From assembly GCF_036010485.1 (NCBI RefSeq), contig NZ_CP108568.1:1550001-1614000 (forward strand): DNA of 64,000 bases. Reading direction: 5' to 3'. Positions 55,845-64,000 of this stretch are shown piece by piece. The DNA is from Streptomyces sp. NBC_01198. GTDB lineage: Bacteria > Actinomycetota > Actinomycetes > Streptomycetales > Streptomycetaceae. The notes below the pieces were generated by a model. That model ran no database searches and was not told the DNA's origin. It saw only the letters and a list, made by a program, of their open reading frames with translations. Position 1 is the stretch's first letter, and each line of letters starts with the position of its first letter. The position numbers and the translations under genes are program-made.

Positions 55845-56771
55845 ATGGGGGCAGGCCACAGCCACGCTCACGGCCACGGCGGCACCGCGACCGCCGCGCA
55901 CCGCGGCCGGCTGCTGGTGGCGCTGAGCATCACCCTGCTGGTGCTGGTCACCGAAGTGGTCGGCAGCGCCTTGACCGACTCGCTCGCGCTGCTCGCCGAC
56001 GCCGGGCACATGGCCACCGACGCGGCCGGCATCGCCATGGCACTGATCGCCGTGCACATCGCGAGCCGCCCGGCGAGCGAGCGCCGCACCTTCGGCTACG
56101 CGCGCGCCGAGATCCTGGCGGCGGTGATCAACGCGGTGCTGCTGTTCGGTGTCGGCGCCTTCATCTTCGCCGAGGGCGTCAACCGGCTGATCTCGCCGCA
56201 GCACTTCGACGGCGGGGCCACCATCGTCTTCGGCCTGATCGGCATGGTCGCCAACAGCGTGTCGCTGCTGGTCCTGATGGGCGGCCAGCGGGAGAGCCTG
56301 AACGTGCGCGGCGCCTTCCTGGAGGTGATGGCGGACGCGCTGGGCTCGCTGGCGGTCGTGGTGGCGGCCGGCGTGTTCCTGGCCACCGGCTGGCGGCAGG
56401 CCGACGCGGTCGCCTCGCTGCTGATCGGGCTGCTGATCGTGCCGCGCACCTGGCGGCTGCTGCGCGAGGCCGTGGACGTGCTTCTCGAAGCGGCCCCCAA
56501 GGATGTCGACATGGCGGCGGTGCGGCATCACATCGAGGGACTCAAGGGCGTGGAGGGCCTGCACGACCTGCACGCCTGGACCATCACCTCGGGGATGCCG
56601 GTGCTGTCGGCGCACGTGGTGGTCAGCCAGGAGGTGCTCGACGAGGTGGGCTACGAGAAAATGCTGCACGATCTGCAGGGCTGCCTCGGAGTCCATTTCG
56701 ACGTCGAGCACTGCACATTCCAGCTGGAGCCCGCCGGGCACGCGGAGCACGAGGCACGGCTGTGCCACTGA
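55845..56771 (+). CDS. Cation diffusion facilitator (zinc/cadmium-type efflux)
   Basis: The 308-residue transporter exports divalent metal ions in exchange for protons. It has a His-rich start (GHSHAHGHGG), six membrane helices and metal-site Asp residues in SLALLADAGHMATDAAGIAM (helix II) and EVMADALGSLAVVV (helix V). A cytosolic C-terminal domain with HDLHAWTITSGMPVLSAHV completes it. This is the usual CzcD-like layout. ATG 55845 follows AAGGGAAGGGG. No metal regulator gene is adjacent. Confidence 0.93.
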   Translation: MGAGHSHAHGHGGTATAAHRGRLLVALSITLLVLVTEVVGSALTDSLALLADAGHMATDAAGIAMALIAVHIASRPASERRTFGYARAEILAAVINAVLLFGVGAFIFAEGVNRLISPQHFDGGATIVFGLIGMVANSVSLLVLMGGQRESLNVRGAFLEVMADALGSLAVVVAAGVFLATGWRQADAVASLLIGLLIVPRTWRLLREAVDVLLEAAPKDVDMAAVRHHIEGLKGVEGLHDLHAWTITSGMPVLSAHVVVSQEVLDEVGYEKMLHDLQGCLGVHFDVEHCTFQLEPAGHAEHEARLCH

Positions 56772-56863
56772 ATCACGGCTGCGCCACCGAATACGGTGTC
56801 CGCGATTAGCGGCACCTCGCGTGAGGCAGACTGAGGACTTGCCGTCGAATGCGAAGGATGGTT

Positions 56864-57478
56864 ATGCCCAGCAGTCCTGCCACCGATCGACCCGGCTCTG
56901 CCGCCGCCGCCCCGCCGCCCGCCGGCGGGGCCGAAGAGCCGATCATGCTCGAACTGGTCGATGAGAACGGTGTGACAACCGGCACAGCGGAGAAGCTGTC
57001 GGCGCACCTGGCGCCCGGCCGGCTGCACCGGGCGTTCTCGGTCTTCCTCTTCGACGAGGACGGCCGGCTGCTGCTGCAGCGCAGAGCGCTGGGCAAGTAC
57101 CACTCGCCCGGCGTGTGGTCCAACACCTGTTGCGGCCACCCCTACCCCGGTGAGCAGCCCTTCGTCGCCGCCGCCCGGCGCACCGCGGAGGAGCTGGGGG
57201 TCGCGCCGGCGCTCATGCGCGAGGCGGGGACCGTGCGCTACAACCATCCGGACCCGGCGTCCGGCCTGGTGGAGCAGGAGTTCAACCACCTCTACGTGGG
57301 GCTGGTCAGCGGTCCGCTGCACCCGGACCCGGCGGAGATCGACGACACCGCCTTCGCGGGCCCCGCGGACCTGGCGAAGCTGCGGGCCGAGGGGATCTTC
57401 TCCGCGTGGTTCGGCTCGGTGCTGGACGCGGCGCTGCCCACGGTGCGCGAGGTGACCGGGGGCCGGGCGGGCTGGTAG
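56864..57478 (+). CDS. idi: Isopentenyl-diphosphate delta-isomerase, type I
   Basis: The 204-residue enzyme interconverts isopentenyl and dimethylallyl diphosphate. Catalytic Cys lies in WSNTCCGHPYPGE, the Nudix-like AARRTAEELGV provides metal-binding Glu, and the second catalytic Glu is in EQEFNHLYVG. ATG 56864 has AAGGA 5 nt upstream; two earlier in-frame ATGs lack spacing. A Pro/Ala-rich 25-residue lead precedes the fold. The gene lies close to the hopanoid and polyprenyl genes, an arrangement I recall from S. coelicolor, and supplies their precursors. Confidence 0.95.
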   Translation: MPSSPATDRPGSAAAAPPPAGGAEEPIMLELVDENGVTTGTAEKLSAHLAPGRLHRAFSVFLFDEDGRLLLQRRALGKYHSPGVWSNTCCGHPYPGEQPFVAAARRTAEELGVAPALMREAGTVRYNHPDPASGLVEQEFNHLYVGLVSGPLHPDPAEIDDTAFAGPADLAKLRAEGIFSAWFGSVLDAALPTVREVTGGRAGW

Positions 57479-57486
57479 CCGCCGGG

Positions 57487-57957
57487 TCAGCGGGTGGGCG
57501 GCTGGAGCGGCAGGGCGGCCCAGATCACCTTGCCGCCGGTCGCGGTCTGCGCGATGTCGCACGAGCCGCCCGCCTCCGCTGCGATCGTCTTGACCAGCAG
57601 CAGCCCGCGCCCGCCGGTCCTGGCATGGTCGGTCTCCAGTGCCTTGGGGCGGTAGGGGTGCTGGTCCTCGACGGCGATCCTGATCCAGTCCGGGCCGACC
57701 GCGACCTCGACCCACAGCTCGGGCGAGAGCACCGCCGCGTGCCTGACCGCGTTGGTGACCAGCTCGGAGACGATCACCAGCAGGCCGTAGAGGACGTCCT
57801 CGTCGATCGGCACCGCCAGGTCGCCGATGAGCGTGCGGACCCCGCGCCGGACCTGGGGGACGGAGGAGTCCACGGCGGGGGCCGTGAAACGCCACACCCC
57901 CTCGTACGGTCCCGGGGCCGGAGCCTGATCGTGCGGGACGCTCCCGCGGACCTCCAT
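57487..57957 (-). CDS. Anti-sigma-factor-type ATP-binding protein
   Basis: The 156-residue HATPase_c_2 protein has the N-box LLVIVSELVTNAVRHAAVLS, the G1 box WIRIAVEDQHPYRPKAL and the G2 box RTGGRGLLLVKTIAAEAGG. It resembles the many Streptomyces stand-alone RsbW-like ATPases that may phosphorylate or bind anti-sigma antagonists. ATG 57957 is chosen for GGTGGG at 7 nt; ATG 57972 is possible. Its end is only 8 bp from the convergent idi gene. The partner protein is unknown. Confidence 0.85.
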   Translation of the reverse strand: MEVRGSVPHDQAPAPGPYEGVWRFTAPAVDSSVPQVRRGVRTLIGDLAVPIDEDVLYGLLVIVSELVTNAVRHAAVLSPELWVEVAVGPDWIRIAVEDQHPYRPKALETDHARTGGRGLLLVKTIAAEAGGSCDIAQTATGGKVIWAALPLQPPTR

Positions 57958-58200
57958 GACCGTACCCACCATCGCCTTCGCGTGCGTGTCCCCGCAGGCC
58001 CCGCCGGTGTCCCGGCGGATTCCGCCTCATGGCTTCGAGTGTCCGCAAAGCCGGGGCCGCGTCAGGCGGGAAACCGTAAGTCCGCGCCTTTCAGCGATTT
58101 ACGACCGGGGTCGAGCGGTAATGTCACTCCGGCGATCGTTGCTGATCGCGTGTTGCCGTGTTCGTGCCGTCCGGGCGCCCGTCCTGTCCGAGGAGCCGTC

Positions 58201-58962
58201 ATGACCATGCCGCCGGGACTGACGGTCGGCACCATGGCGGGCACCGCGACCGTCACCATCGCCAACCCGGCCCGGCGCAACGCGATGACGCCGGCCATGT
58301 GGGCGGCGCTGCCCGGCCTGCTGGCGCCGCTCGCGGCCGATCCCGCGGTGCGGGTGCTGGTGCTCACCGGCGCGGGCGACACCTTCTGCGCGGGCGCCGA
58401 CATCAGCGGCTTCACCGACGCCGCCGGGCTGCGGGCGGCCCAGGAGGCCGCGGTCGCGGCGGAGGAGGCGCTCGCCGCCTTCCCCAAGCCGACGCTGGCC
58501 GCGGTGCGCGGCCACTGCGTGGGCGGCGGCTGCCAGCTCGCGGCGGCCTGCGACCTGCGCTTCGCCGCGCGGGGCGCGCTGTTCGGGGTCACGCCGGCGC
58601 GGCTCGGCATCGTCTATCCCGCGTCCTCCACCCGCCGGCTGGTACGGCTGACGGGTCCGGCCACCGCGAAGCACCTGCTCTTCTCCGCCGAGCTGATCGA
58701 CCACGAGCGCGCGCTGCGCGCCGGGCTGGTCGACGAGGTGTGGGCGCCCGGCGCGCTCGCCACCCGGGTCGCCGAATACGCGGCGCTCCTCGCCACCCGC
58801 TCCCGGCTGACCCAGCACGCCGCCAAGGACTTCACCGCGGGCACTGCCGCCCCCGACCGCGAGGCCTACTGGTCGGCGCAGGCCGCCGCCAGCCCCGATC
58901 CGCTGGAGGGCGCCACCGCCTTCCTGACCCGCCGCGACCCGCACTTCACCTGGTCCCCGTAG
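58201..58962 (+). CDS. Enoyl-CoA hydratase/isomerase family protein
   Basis: The 253-residue crotonase-fold protein has the oxyanion-hole segment LTGAGDTFCAGADISGF and the second oxyanion region GHCVGGGCQLAAACDLRFAA. The usual catalytic Glu at the turn after GVTPARLGIVYP is absent or replaced, so isomerase or hydratase activity is uncertain. The ATG at 58201 follows GAGGAGC at 6 nt. There are no beta-oxidation genes beside it. It ends 40 bp from a convergent transporter gene. Confidence 0.87.
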   Translation: MTMPPGLTVGTMAGTATVTIANPARRNAMTPAMWAALPGLLAPLAADPAVRVLVLTGAGDTFCAGADISGFTDAAGLRAAQEAAVAAEEALAAFPKPTLAAVRGHCVGGGCQLAAACDLRFAARGALFGVTPARLGIVYPASSTRRLVRLTGPATAKHLLFSAELIDHERALRAGLVDEVWAPGALATRVAEYAALLATRSRLTQHAAKDFTAGTAAPDREAYWSAQAAASPDPLEGATAFLTRRDPHFTWSP

Positions 58963-59002
58963 GCGGTGTCAGCGCCCCAGGCCTGGTGGCGCACCCGGCC
59001 GG

Positions 59003-59926
59003 TCAGGGGTCGAACCTGCTGGCGCCCACCGGTTCCTCCTCGGCGATGCCCGCCGGCATCGCGGGGTGCCGGCCGAGCAGGACCACGCCGACCACGATCG
59101 CCGCCAGGCCAGCCGCCTCCCAGGCCAGCGGTCCTGCGGTGAAGCGGAGCCGGTCGCCGAGGAAGCCGACGCCGCAGACGATGCCGGCGATCGGCTGCGC
59201 CGCCGTCAGCGAGGGCAGCGACATCCGCAGCGGGGCCATCTCGAAGGCGCTCTGCACCAGCAGCATGCCGGAGAGCCCGAGCACCCCGACGGCGTACGGC
59301 TGCCAGGACACCGCGAGCACGGCGAGGCCGCTGTCCTCGACGATCTGGCCGCAGACCCGGGTGAGCGAGTCCTGCAGCCCGTAGAGCAGGCCCGCCGCGA
59401 GGCCCAGCAGTGCCGCCTCGCCGGACCGGGGCAGTCTGCGGGCCTTGAGGGTGAGCAGCATCGCCAGGCCGGCGACGATGCCGAAGACCAGCCAGTGCCG
59501 CAGGGCGCCGGCTTCCGGGCCGCCGCCGCGTGGCCGGCCGGCCACGATGAAGCCGGTGACGCCGAGCGCGAGCACGACCACGCCGAACCAGCCGTTCCAC
59601 CCCAGTGGCTGCCCGCTCAGCCGCCGGGACAGCGCCATCGCGAACAGCAGATTGGTCGCCGTGAGCGGTTCGACCAGCGAGACCTCGCCGTACGCGAGGG
59701 CGACCGCGCCCAGGATCTGGCCGCAGACCATCAGCCCGACGCCGAGCAGCCAGTCGGGCATGCGGATCAGGTCGAGCAGCAGCCGGAAGGACAGGAAGTC
59801 CGCGAGCGGGGCACGCGCCGCCGCGCGCTGCTGCAGCACGAACCCGAAGCCGAGGCAGCAGGCGGCGCCCAGCCCGAGCAGGAACACAGCCACCCGCTCA
59901 CTGTAGCCCGGGACCCCCTCCGACAT
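59003..59926 (-). CDS. EamA/DMT-type transporter
   Basis: The 307-residue protein has about nine or ten membrane helices arranged as two EamA-like repeats (VFLLGLGAACCLGFGFVLQQ, YGEVSLVEPLTATNLLFAMA, GVVVLALGVTGFIVAG, and later LPSLTAAQPIAGIVCGVGFL, AAIVVGVVLLGRHP). This is the drug/metabolite transporter superfamily; the substrate is unknown. The start at ATG 59926 has no clear ribosome site; GTG at codon 12, just before the first helix, is plausible. The cytosolic tail is short and acidic. Confidence 0.85.
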   Translation of the reverse strand: MSEGVPGYSERVAVFLLGLGAACCLGFGFVLQQRAAARAPLADFLSFRLLLDLIRMPDWLLGVGLMVCGQILGAVALAYGEVSLVEPLTATNLLFAMALSRRLSGQPLGWNGWFGVVVLALGVTGFIVAGRPRGGGPEAGALRHWLVFGIVAGLAMLLTLKARRLPRSGEAALLGLAAGLLYGLQDSLTRVCGQIVEDSGLAVLAVSWQPYAVGVLGLSGMLLVQSAFEMAPLRMSLPSLTAAQPIAGIVCGVGFLGDRLRFTAGPLAWEAAGLAAIVVGVVLLGRHPAMPAGIAEEEPVGASRFDP

Positions 59927-59971
59927 GCGAGTACGCCGGGCCGGGGTGCCAGATCCTGCGGCCCGGCGGCC

Positions 59972-60787
59972 TCACGCGTGGGTGCCCGGCACGGTCTGCG
60001 CGCTCTCCCACACGGTCAGGAAGGCCAGCCGGAGGCAGGCGGCGAGCGCCGGGTGCTCGATGTAGAGCGCGGTGGTGGTGCCGGTGCCCGCGACCGGGTC
60101 CGGCATGTCGCACAGCACCAGGCGGGCGTCGGCGACGACCAGTTTCAGCGGCAGCTCCGCGGTGAAGCGGCACTCCTCCCCCGCCGCGCCGAAGCGCCTG
60201 ACGTTCTCCAGCACGTCCGCGTCGTCGAGCGCCTCATGGGTGTAGATGGCGCGCACGGTGCCCCCCGAGCGGTGCAGCCGGCGGGCGACCTTGATGCCGG
60301 GGGTGTTGGCGGCGGGGGCGACGAAGGGCGGTTTGCAGAAGCTGAGCAGTTCGTGGCCGGCGTGCGCCTGGATGTCGGTGAAGGCCTCGGCGATGGACTT
60401 GGGGTCGCGCAGGATCTCGACGTAGTCCAGCGGCACGGTGTGGTTGCGGCCGTCCGCCCAGACCGGGACGAGCGCCGCGGTCAGCGCGTTCGAGACCCGG
60501 TCGAGGCGTTCGAGCTGCTCGCGCTGGAGGGTCATCAGCCGGGCGACGGCCAGTTCGGGCGCGATGGCGGAGAAGGTCGCCACCCGCCCCGGGTGGGCGA
60601 CCGCCAGCCGGCGCCGGACGAGCGCGTCCAGCACGTCGTAGACCCGCTGCCGGGGTACGTCGGCGGCGCGGGCGACCTCCGCGGCCGTATACGACTCGCG
60701 GCGGACCAGCGCGAGGTAGACCCGCGCCTCGTAGCGCGCCAGGCCGAGCGCGACGAGGTCGTTGACGGGTTCTTCCTCGGTGTCCAT
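59972..60787 (-). CDS. TrmB-family transcriptional regulator
   Basis: The 271-residue protein has an N-terminal winged helix (LVALGLARYEARVYLALVRR, EVARAADVPRQRVYDVLDAL, RRRLAVAHPGRVATFSAI) and a coiled-coil-like helix (LMTLQREQLERLDRVSNAL). A C-terminal effector domain with a phospholipase-D-like fold follows, typical of TrmB proteins. ATG 60787 is chosen; an in-frame start 30 nt upstream is possible. It faces the secreted protease gene across 310 bp and could regulate it, or the adjacent transporter gene. The ligand is unknown. Confidence 0.85.
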   Translation of the reverse strand: MDTEEEPVNDLVALGLARYEARVYLALVRRESYTAAEVARAADVPRQRVYDVLDALVRRRLAVAHPGRVATFSAIAPELAVARLMTLQREQLERLDRVSNALTAALVPVWADGRNHTVPLDYVEILRDPKSIAEAFTDIQAHAGHELLSFCKPPFVAPAANTPGIKVARRLHRSGGTVRAIYTHEALDDADVLENVRRFGAAGEECRFTAELPLKLVVADARLVLCDMPDPVAGTGTTTALYIEHPALAACLRLAFLTVWESAQTVPGTHA

Positions 60788-61099
60788 GGCGCCACAAGGT
60801 ATACGGCGCTGATCCATGCGGGGAAGCGATCAGGCCGCCCGCCGACGGTGGTTCGAGGGGAAGCCTTTGCCATTGCCCGGTAGTCCCTTGGGAATGGTTT
60901 CACTACCTTCGACCTCGGCCACCACTGAACGGGGTGGCAGTGAACGGAAGTTGACAACAGTCATCGACGTGATCACCGGTGAACGTGCGCCACACGAAGT
61001 CCCAGGCGACACCGCTCCATGATCAGTTGTCATGACCTTGACAAAGAGATCATCCGCGGGCGCCCTCGGGAGCAGATCCCCCCATCGGAGGGCAGTTCA
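60788..61099 (+). promoter_or_regulatory. Divergent promoter region of the regulator and protease genes
   Basis: No gene is visible. TTGACA occurs at about 60951 and 61034, each a possible -35 box for the protease gene. CATGA and TCATG form an inverted repeat with a 7-nt spacer at 61018-61034, next to the second box. GGAGGG at 61087-61092 is the ribosome site of the TTG start at 61100. Confidence 0.45.
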
Positions 61100-63115
61100 T
61101 TGCAGCTGACAAATCCCGGCCGGATCAGACGTGCCGTCCGCCGCGCCGCCGTCGCGGTCGTCGCGGCCGGCGCGCTGGTCACCGGCGGCATGGTCGCCGC
61201 CGCGTCGCCGTCCGCGGCCGGCACCCCCGCGGCCACCCCCGCCGCGGCCACCGGCGCGCACACCACCAGGCTCTGCTCGGCCCCGGCCACGCCCGGCGTG
61301 ATGTCGTGCCTGGCCCTGGCGCGCACCGACGTCGTGCACCACCTCGGCATCTCCCCCGACGCCACCCCGTCCGGCTACGGCCCCACCGACCTGCAGGGCG
61401 CGTACGCGCTGCCCTCGTCGGCCGGCTCCGGCGCCACCGTGGCGATCGTGGACGCGCAGGACGACCCGAGCGCCGAGGCCGACCTGGGCACGTACCGCAG
61501 CCAGTACGGCCTGCCGGCCTGCACCACGGCCAACGGCTGCTTCAAGAAGGTCAACCAGAGCGGCGGCACCAGCTACCCGTCAGCGGACTCCGGCTGGGCA
61601 GGTGAGATCTCGCTCGACCTGGACATGGTCAGCGCCGTGTGCCCGCAGTGCCACATCCTGCTGGTCGAGGCCACCTCGGCGAGCATGGCCGACCTGGGCA
61701 CCGCGGTGAACCGGGCCGTCACCCTGGGCGCGAAGTACGTGTCCAACAGCTACGGCGGCGACGAGGACTCCAGCGACACCACCTCCGACTCGCAGTACTT
61801 CAACCACCCCGGCGTGGCCATCACCGTCAGCTCCGGCGACGAGGGCTACGGCGCCGAGTACCCCGCCTCCTCCCGCTACGTCACCGCGGTCGGCGGCACC
61901 TCGCTGTCCCGGTCCAGCGGCACCTCGCGCGGCTGGACCGAGAAGGTCTGGGGCTCGACCACCGGCGACGGCGCCGGCTCGGGCTGCTCGGCCTACGACG
62001 CCAAGCCCAGCTGGCAGACCGACACCGGCTGCGCCCGGCGGACCGTCGCCGACGTCTCCGCGGTCGCCGACCCGGCCACCGGCCTGGCCGTCTACGACAG
62101 CTACCAGGCCAGCGGCTGGCAGGTCTACGGCGGCACCAGCGCCTCGTCGCCGATCATCGCCTCGGTCTACGCGCTGGCCGGCACCCCGGCCGCGGGCACC
62201 ACCCCGGCCTCCTACCCCTACGCGCACACCAGCGCGCTCAACGACGTGACCACCGGCACCAACGGCTCCTGCGGCAGCAGCTACCTGTGCACCGCGAAGG
62301 CGGGTTACGACGGCCCGACCGGCCTCGGCACCCCGAACGGCACGGCCGCCTTCACCAGCGGCGGCTCGACCGGGAACACCGTGAGCGTCACCAGCCCGGG
62401 CAACCAGTCCACCAAGGTGAGCACCGCGGTCAGCCTGCAGATCCACGCCACCGACTCCGCGTCCGGCCAGACCCTGACCTACACCGCGACCGGTCTGCCG
62501 CCGGGTCTGTCGATCAGCTCCTCGACCGGCCTGATCTCCGGCACCACCTCCGCCACCACCGGCACCTACAGCGTCACCGTCACCGCCAAGGACTCCACCA
62601 ACGCCACCGGCACCGCGTCCTTCACCTGGTCCGTCACCAGCAGCGGCGGAGGCGGCGGCTGCACCGCCGGCCAACTCCTGGCCAACCCCGGCTTCGAAAG
62701 CGGCGCCACCGGCTGGACCTCCTCCAGCGGAGTCATCGACAGCAGCACCGACGCCCCCGCCCACGCCGGCTCCTACAAGGCCTGGCTCGACGGCTACGGC
62801 ACCACCCACACCGACACCCTCTCCCAGCCCGTCACCATCCCCGCCGGCTGCACCAGCGCCACCCTCACCTTCTACCTCTACGTCGACTCCAGCGAGACCA
62901 CCACCACCACCGCCTACGACAAGCTCACCGTCGCAGCCGGCACCACCACCGTGGCCTCCTACTCCAACATCAACAAGGGCACCGGCTACGTCCAGCGCAC
63001 CGTCAGCCTCACCCCCTACATCGGCCAGACCGTCACCCTGAAGTTCACCGGGACCGAGGACTCCTCCCTGGCCACCTCGTTCCTCATCGACGACACCGCC
63101 GTCAACGTCAGCTGA
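61100..63115 (+). CDS. Secreted sedolisin-like (S53) serine protease with C-terminal Ig-like and binding domains
   Basis: The 671-residue exported protein has a signal peptide (1-40, RRAAVAVVAAGALVTGGMVA, cleaved after an Ala-rich stretch). The S53 catalytic set is Glu169 and Asp173 in WAGEISLDLDM, oxyanion Asp in TVSSGDEGYG and Ser347 in GGTSASSP. No long activation prodomain is visible. A putative Ig domain (about 430-510, LTYTATGLPPGLSISSSTGL) and a jelly-roll-like domain (about 520-670, LLANPGFESGATGW) follow, probably for substrate binding. TTG 61100 is chosen for GGAGGG at 7 nt. It is an extracellular peptidase. Confidence 0.88.
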   Translation: MQLTNPGRIRRAVRRAAVAVVAAGALVTGGMVAAASPSAAGTPAATPAAATGAHTTRLCSAPATPGVMSCLALARTDVVHHLGISPDATPSGYGPTDLQGAYALPSSAGSGATVAIVDAQDDPSAEADLGTYRSQYGLPACTTANGCFKKVNQSGGTSYPSADSGWAGEISLDLDMVSAVCPQCHILLVEATSASMADLGTAVNRAVTLGAKYVSNSYGGDEDSSDTTSDSQYFNHPGVAITVSSGDEGYGAEYPASSRYVTAVGGTSLSRSSGTSRGWTEKVWGSTTGDGAGSGCSAYDAKPSWQTDTGCARRTVADVSAVADPATGLAVYDSYQASGWQVYGGTSASSPIIASVYALAGTPAAGTTPASYPYAHTSALNDVTTGTNGSCGSSYLCTAKAGYDGPTGLGTPNGTAAFTSGGSTGNTVSVTSPGNQSTKVSTAVSLQIHATDSASGQTLTYTATGLPPGLSISSSTGLISGTTSATTGTYSVTVTAKDSTNATGTASFTWSVTSSGGGGGCTAGQLLANPGFESGATGWTSSSGVIDSSTDAPAHAGSYKAWLDGYGTTHTDTLSQPVTIPAGCTSATLTFYLYVDSSETTTTTAYDKLTVAAGTTTVASYSNINKGTGYVQRTVSLTPYIGQTVTLKFTGTEDSSLATSFLIDDTAVNVS

Positions 63116-63150
63116 CACACACGGCACCGCGGTATCGCTGAGCGATCGGC

Positions 63151-63185
63151 GGACCCGGACCGGCCCCCACTGCCGGCCCGGGTCC
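63151..63185. terminator. Bidirectional terminator between convergent genes
   Basis: A 14-bp stem with one mismatch (GGACCCGGACCGGC at 63151-63164, GCCGGCCCGGGTCC at 63172-63185) separates the protease and lipoprotein genes. Confidence 0.68.
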
Positions 63186-63221
63186 TTCGCCGTCCCGGAC
63201 GCACCCTGCCGCCCGGGGCGT

Positions 63222-63629
63222 TCATCGGACGTCGACCGTGATGCTCCACGGCACGATGGCCAGGCAGGACATCCCGCCGGGCTCGTCCGGACAGGCCCGC
63301 CGGCTGCCGCTGAGGGTGGCGTCGCCGACGGCGGCACCCCGGTAGACACCCGACGAGACCTCGGTCAACGCCCCACCCGACTCGGCCGCGGTATTTCCCC
63401 GCTCGCCGAAACGCAGCCGGAGCGTGCTGCCGACGCTCAGGCAGATCTTCCCCGGCGTGTCCTTGCTCGACAGGTCGAGGACCACGTCGCCGCAGTCCGC
63501 GGAGACGTCCGTACCGCCCGCGGGGTCCGGGGGCACCACCCGCACCCCGGACGCCGAGCTGCAGCCCGCCGCGAGCACGGTGACGGCGACGGCGCCCGCG
63601 ACGGCGGCAGCAGGTATCCGATGGCGCAT
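63222..63629 (-). CDS. Putative lipoprotein
   Basis: The 135-residue exported protein has a lipobox signal (VAVTVLAAGCSSASG), so it should be anchored by lipid at the outer face of the membrane. The mature part contains four Cys residues (ADCGDVVLDL, KICLSVGST, RRACPDEPGGMSCLAIVP) that may form two disulphides, and a beta-rich fold. I do not recognise a family. ATG 63629 is chosen for AGGAGG at 6 nt; the GTG just before it is too close. It is convergent with the protease gene. Confidence 0.75.
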   Translation of the reverse strand: MRHRIPAAAVAGAVAVTVLAAGCSSASGVRVVPPDPAGGTDVSADCGDVVLDLSSKDTPGKICLSVGSTLRLRFGERGNTAAESGGALTEVSSGVYRGAAVGDATLSGSRRACPDEPGGMSCLAIVPWSITVDVR

Positions 63630-63753
63630 CACCGTCCTCCTCCCGTGACCGTTTCGCGGCGGTCAAGGGTGGGACGCAGGCGGGCGCGATCGGGTTCCCG
63701 GTGTTCTCGCCCCGGACTTCCCACTCCTGCCTGGCGATCCGTGCGGTCCGGGG

Positions 63754-64000
63754 TCAGGCCTCGGTGATCCGGCCGCCCGCGACCTCGATCCGCCGGGTGG
63801 TGTGCACCGCGTCCAGCATCCGCCGGTCGTGGGTGACCAGCAGCAGGGTGCCCTGATACGCCGCCAGGGCCGCCTCCAGCTGCTCGATCGCCGGCAGGTC
63901 GAGGTGGTTGGTGGGCTCGTCGAGCACCAGCAGATTGACCCCGCGGGCCTGCAGCAGCGCCAGGGCCGCCCGGGTGCGCTCCCCCGGCGACAGCGTGGCC
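63754..64000 (-). CDS. ABC-F family ATPase, C-terminal part (cut by window edge)
   Basis: The last 82 residues of a duplicated-ATPase ABC protein are present. ATLSPGERTRAALALLQARG is the signature motif, LLVLDEPTNHLDLPAIEQLE is Walker B with the DEPTNHLD typical of ABC-F, and TLLLVTHDRRMLDAV is the switch His region. ABC-F proteins act on the ribosome, some giving resistance to ribosome-targeting antibiotics; no membrane part is expected. Whether this is a housekeeping or a resistance member cannot be told from the fragment. Confidence 0.9.
   Translation of the reverse strand, partial: ATLSPGERTRAALALLQARGVNLLVLDEPTNHLDLPAIEQLEAALAAYQGTLLLVTHDRRMLDAVHTTRRIEVAGGRITEA

Overview
The window is very GC-rich DNA with Streptomyces-type gene content: hopanoid genes, DUF574, DUF397 and DUF5753 regulator families, SigE-family sigma, TTG and GTG starts. 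It is most likely chromosome from Streptomyces or a close relative such as Actinacidiphila. It divides into an accessory region (1 to about 20,336) and a core-like region (20,337 to 64,000). A tRNA-Pro(GGG) gene lies at the boundary.

Accessory region. It opens with a C39-like peptidase gene and a murF paralogue broken by one in-frame TAA. A defence-type cassette follows. A kinase with two GHKL ATPase modules, a receiver protein and a ComEC-like metallo-beta-lactamase hydrolase are joined by 4-nt overlaps. A solo N6-adenine DNA methyltransferase and a PIN-like nuclease come next. The leader before the methyltransferase holds five copies of GGATCA/TGATCC in 97 bp. From 9.6 to 20 kb the DNA is a graveyard of mobile elements. 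It holds pieces of IS1380-, IS110- and IS5-type transposases, one apparently full-length IS1182 copy with 25-bp perfect inverted repeats, and an AraC-type gene that is frameshifted and then cut by a group II intron. The intron's own maturase is frameshifted and fused to a truncated DDE transposase. Between the debris lie two hypothetical genes, a DUF3592 membrane protein, a sigma factor with a membrane-anchored propeller-like partner, and a DinB/maleylpyruvate-isomerase-like protein. The debris reaches almost to the 3' end of tRNA-Pro, a classic integration site.

Core-like region, 20.3 to 35 kb. It holds a small membrane protein, lacZ overlapping a GNAT acetyltransferase, an UlaG-like hydrolase, DUF5302, an enoyl-reductase-like protein and two tandem DUF574 methyltransferases. 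A DUF397/XRE-DUF5753/anti-sigma-type ATPase module follows, with a perfect palindrome between the divergent genes. Then come an SGNH hydrolase, a divergent GH36 protein and a tyrosine phosphatase.

Hopanoid locus, 36 to 48 kb, minus strand. The order is hpnC, hpnD, hpnE, polyprenyl synthase, shc, hpnG, hpnH, dxs and a class III aminotransferase. Together they should convert isoprenyl diphosphates to squalene, hopene, adenosylhopane and amino-hopanoids, with a second dxs raising precursor supply.

Polyol-phosphate and export operon, 48.2 to 55.5 kb, minus strand. Seven closely packed genes encode a DUF5941 CDP-alcohol phosphotransferase, a nucleotidyltransferase, a glycerol-1-phosphate-dehydrogenase-like enzyme, a second CDP-alcohol phosphotransferase, a GT2 glycosyltransferase and a TagGH-like ABC exporter. 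This looks like an uncharacterised phosphopolyol lipid or wall-polymer pathway.

The last 8 kb carries a cation efflux gene, idi, an anti-sigma-type ATPase, an enoyl-CoA hydratase, a DMT transporter, a TrmB-type regulator, a secreted sedolisin-like protease, a lipoprotein and the C-terminus of an ABC-F protein cut by the window edge. Calls rest on reading the sequence and on family knowledge; no searches were run.
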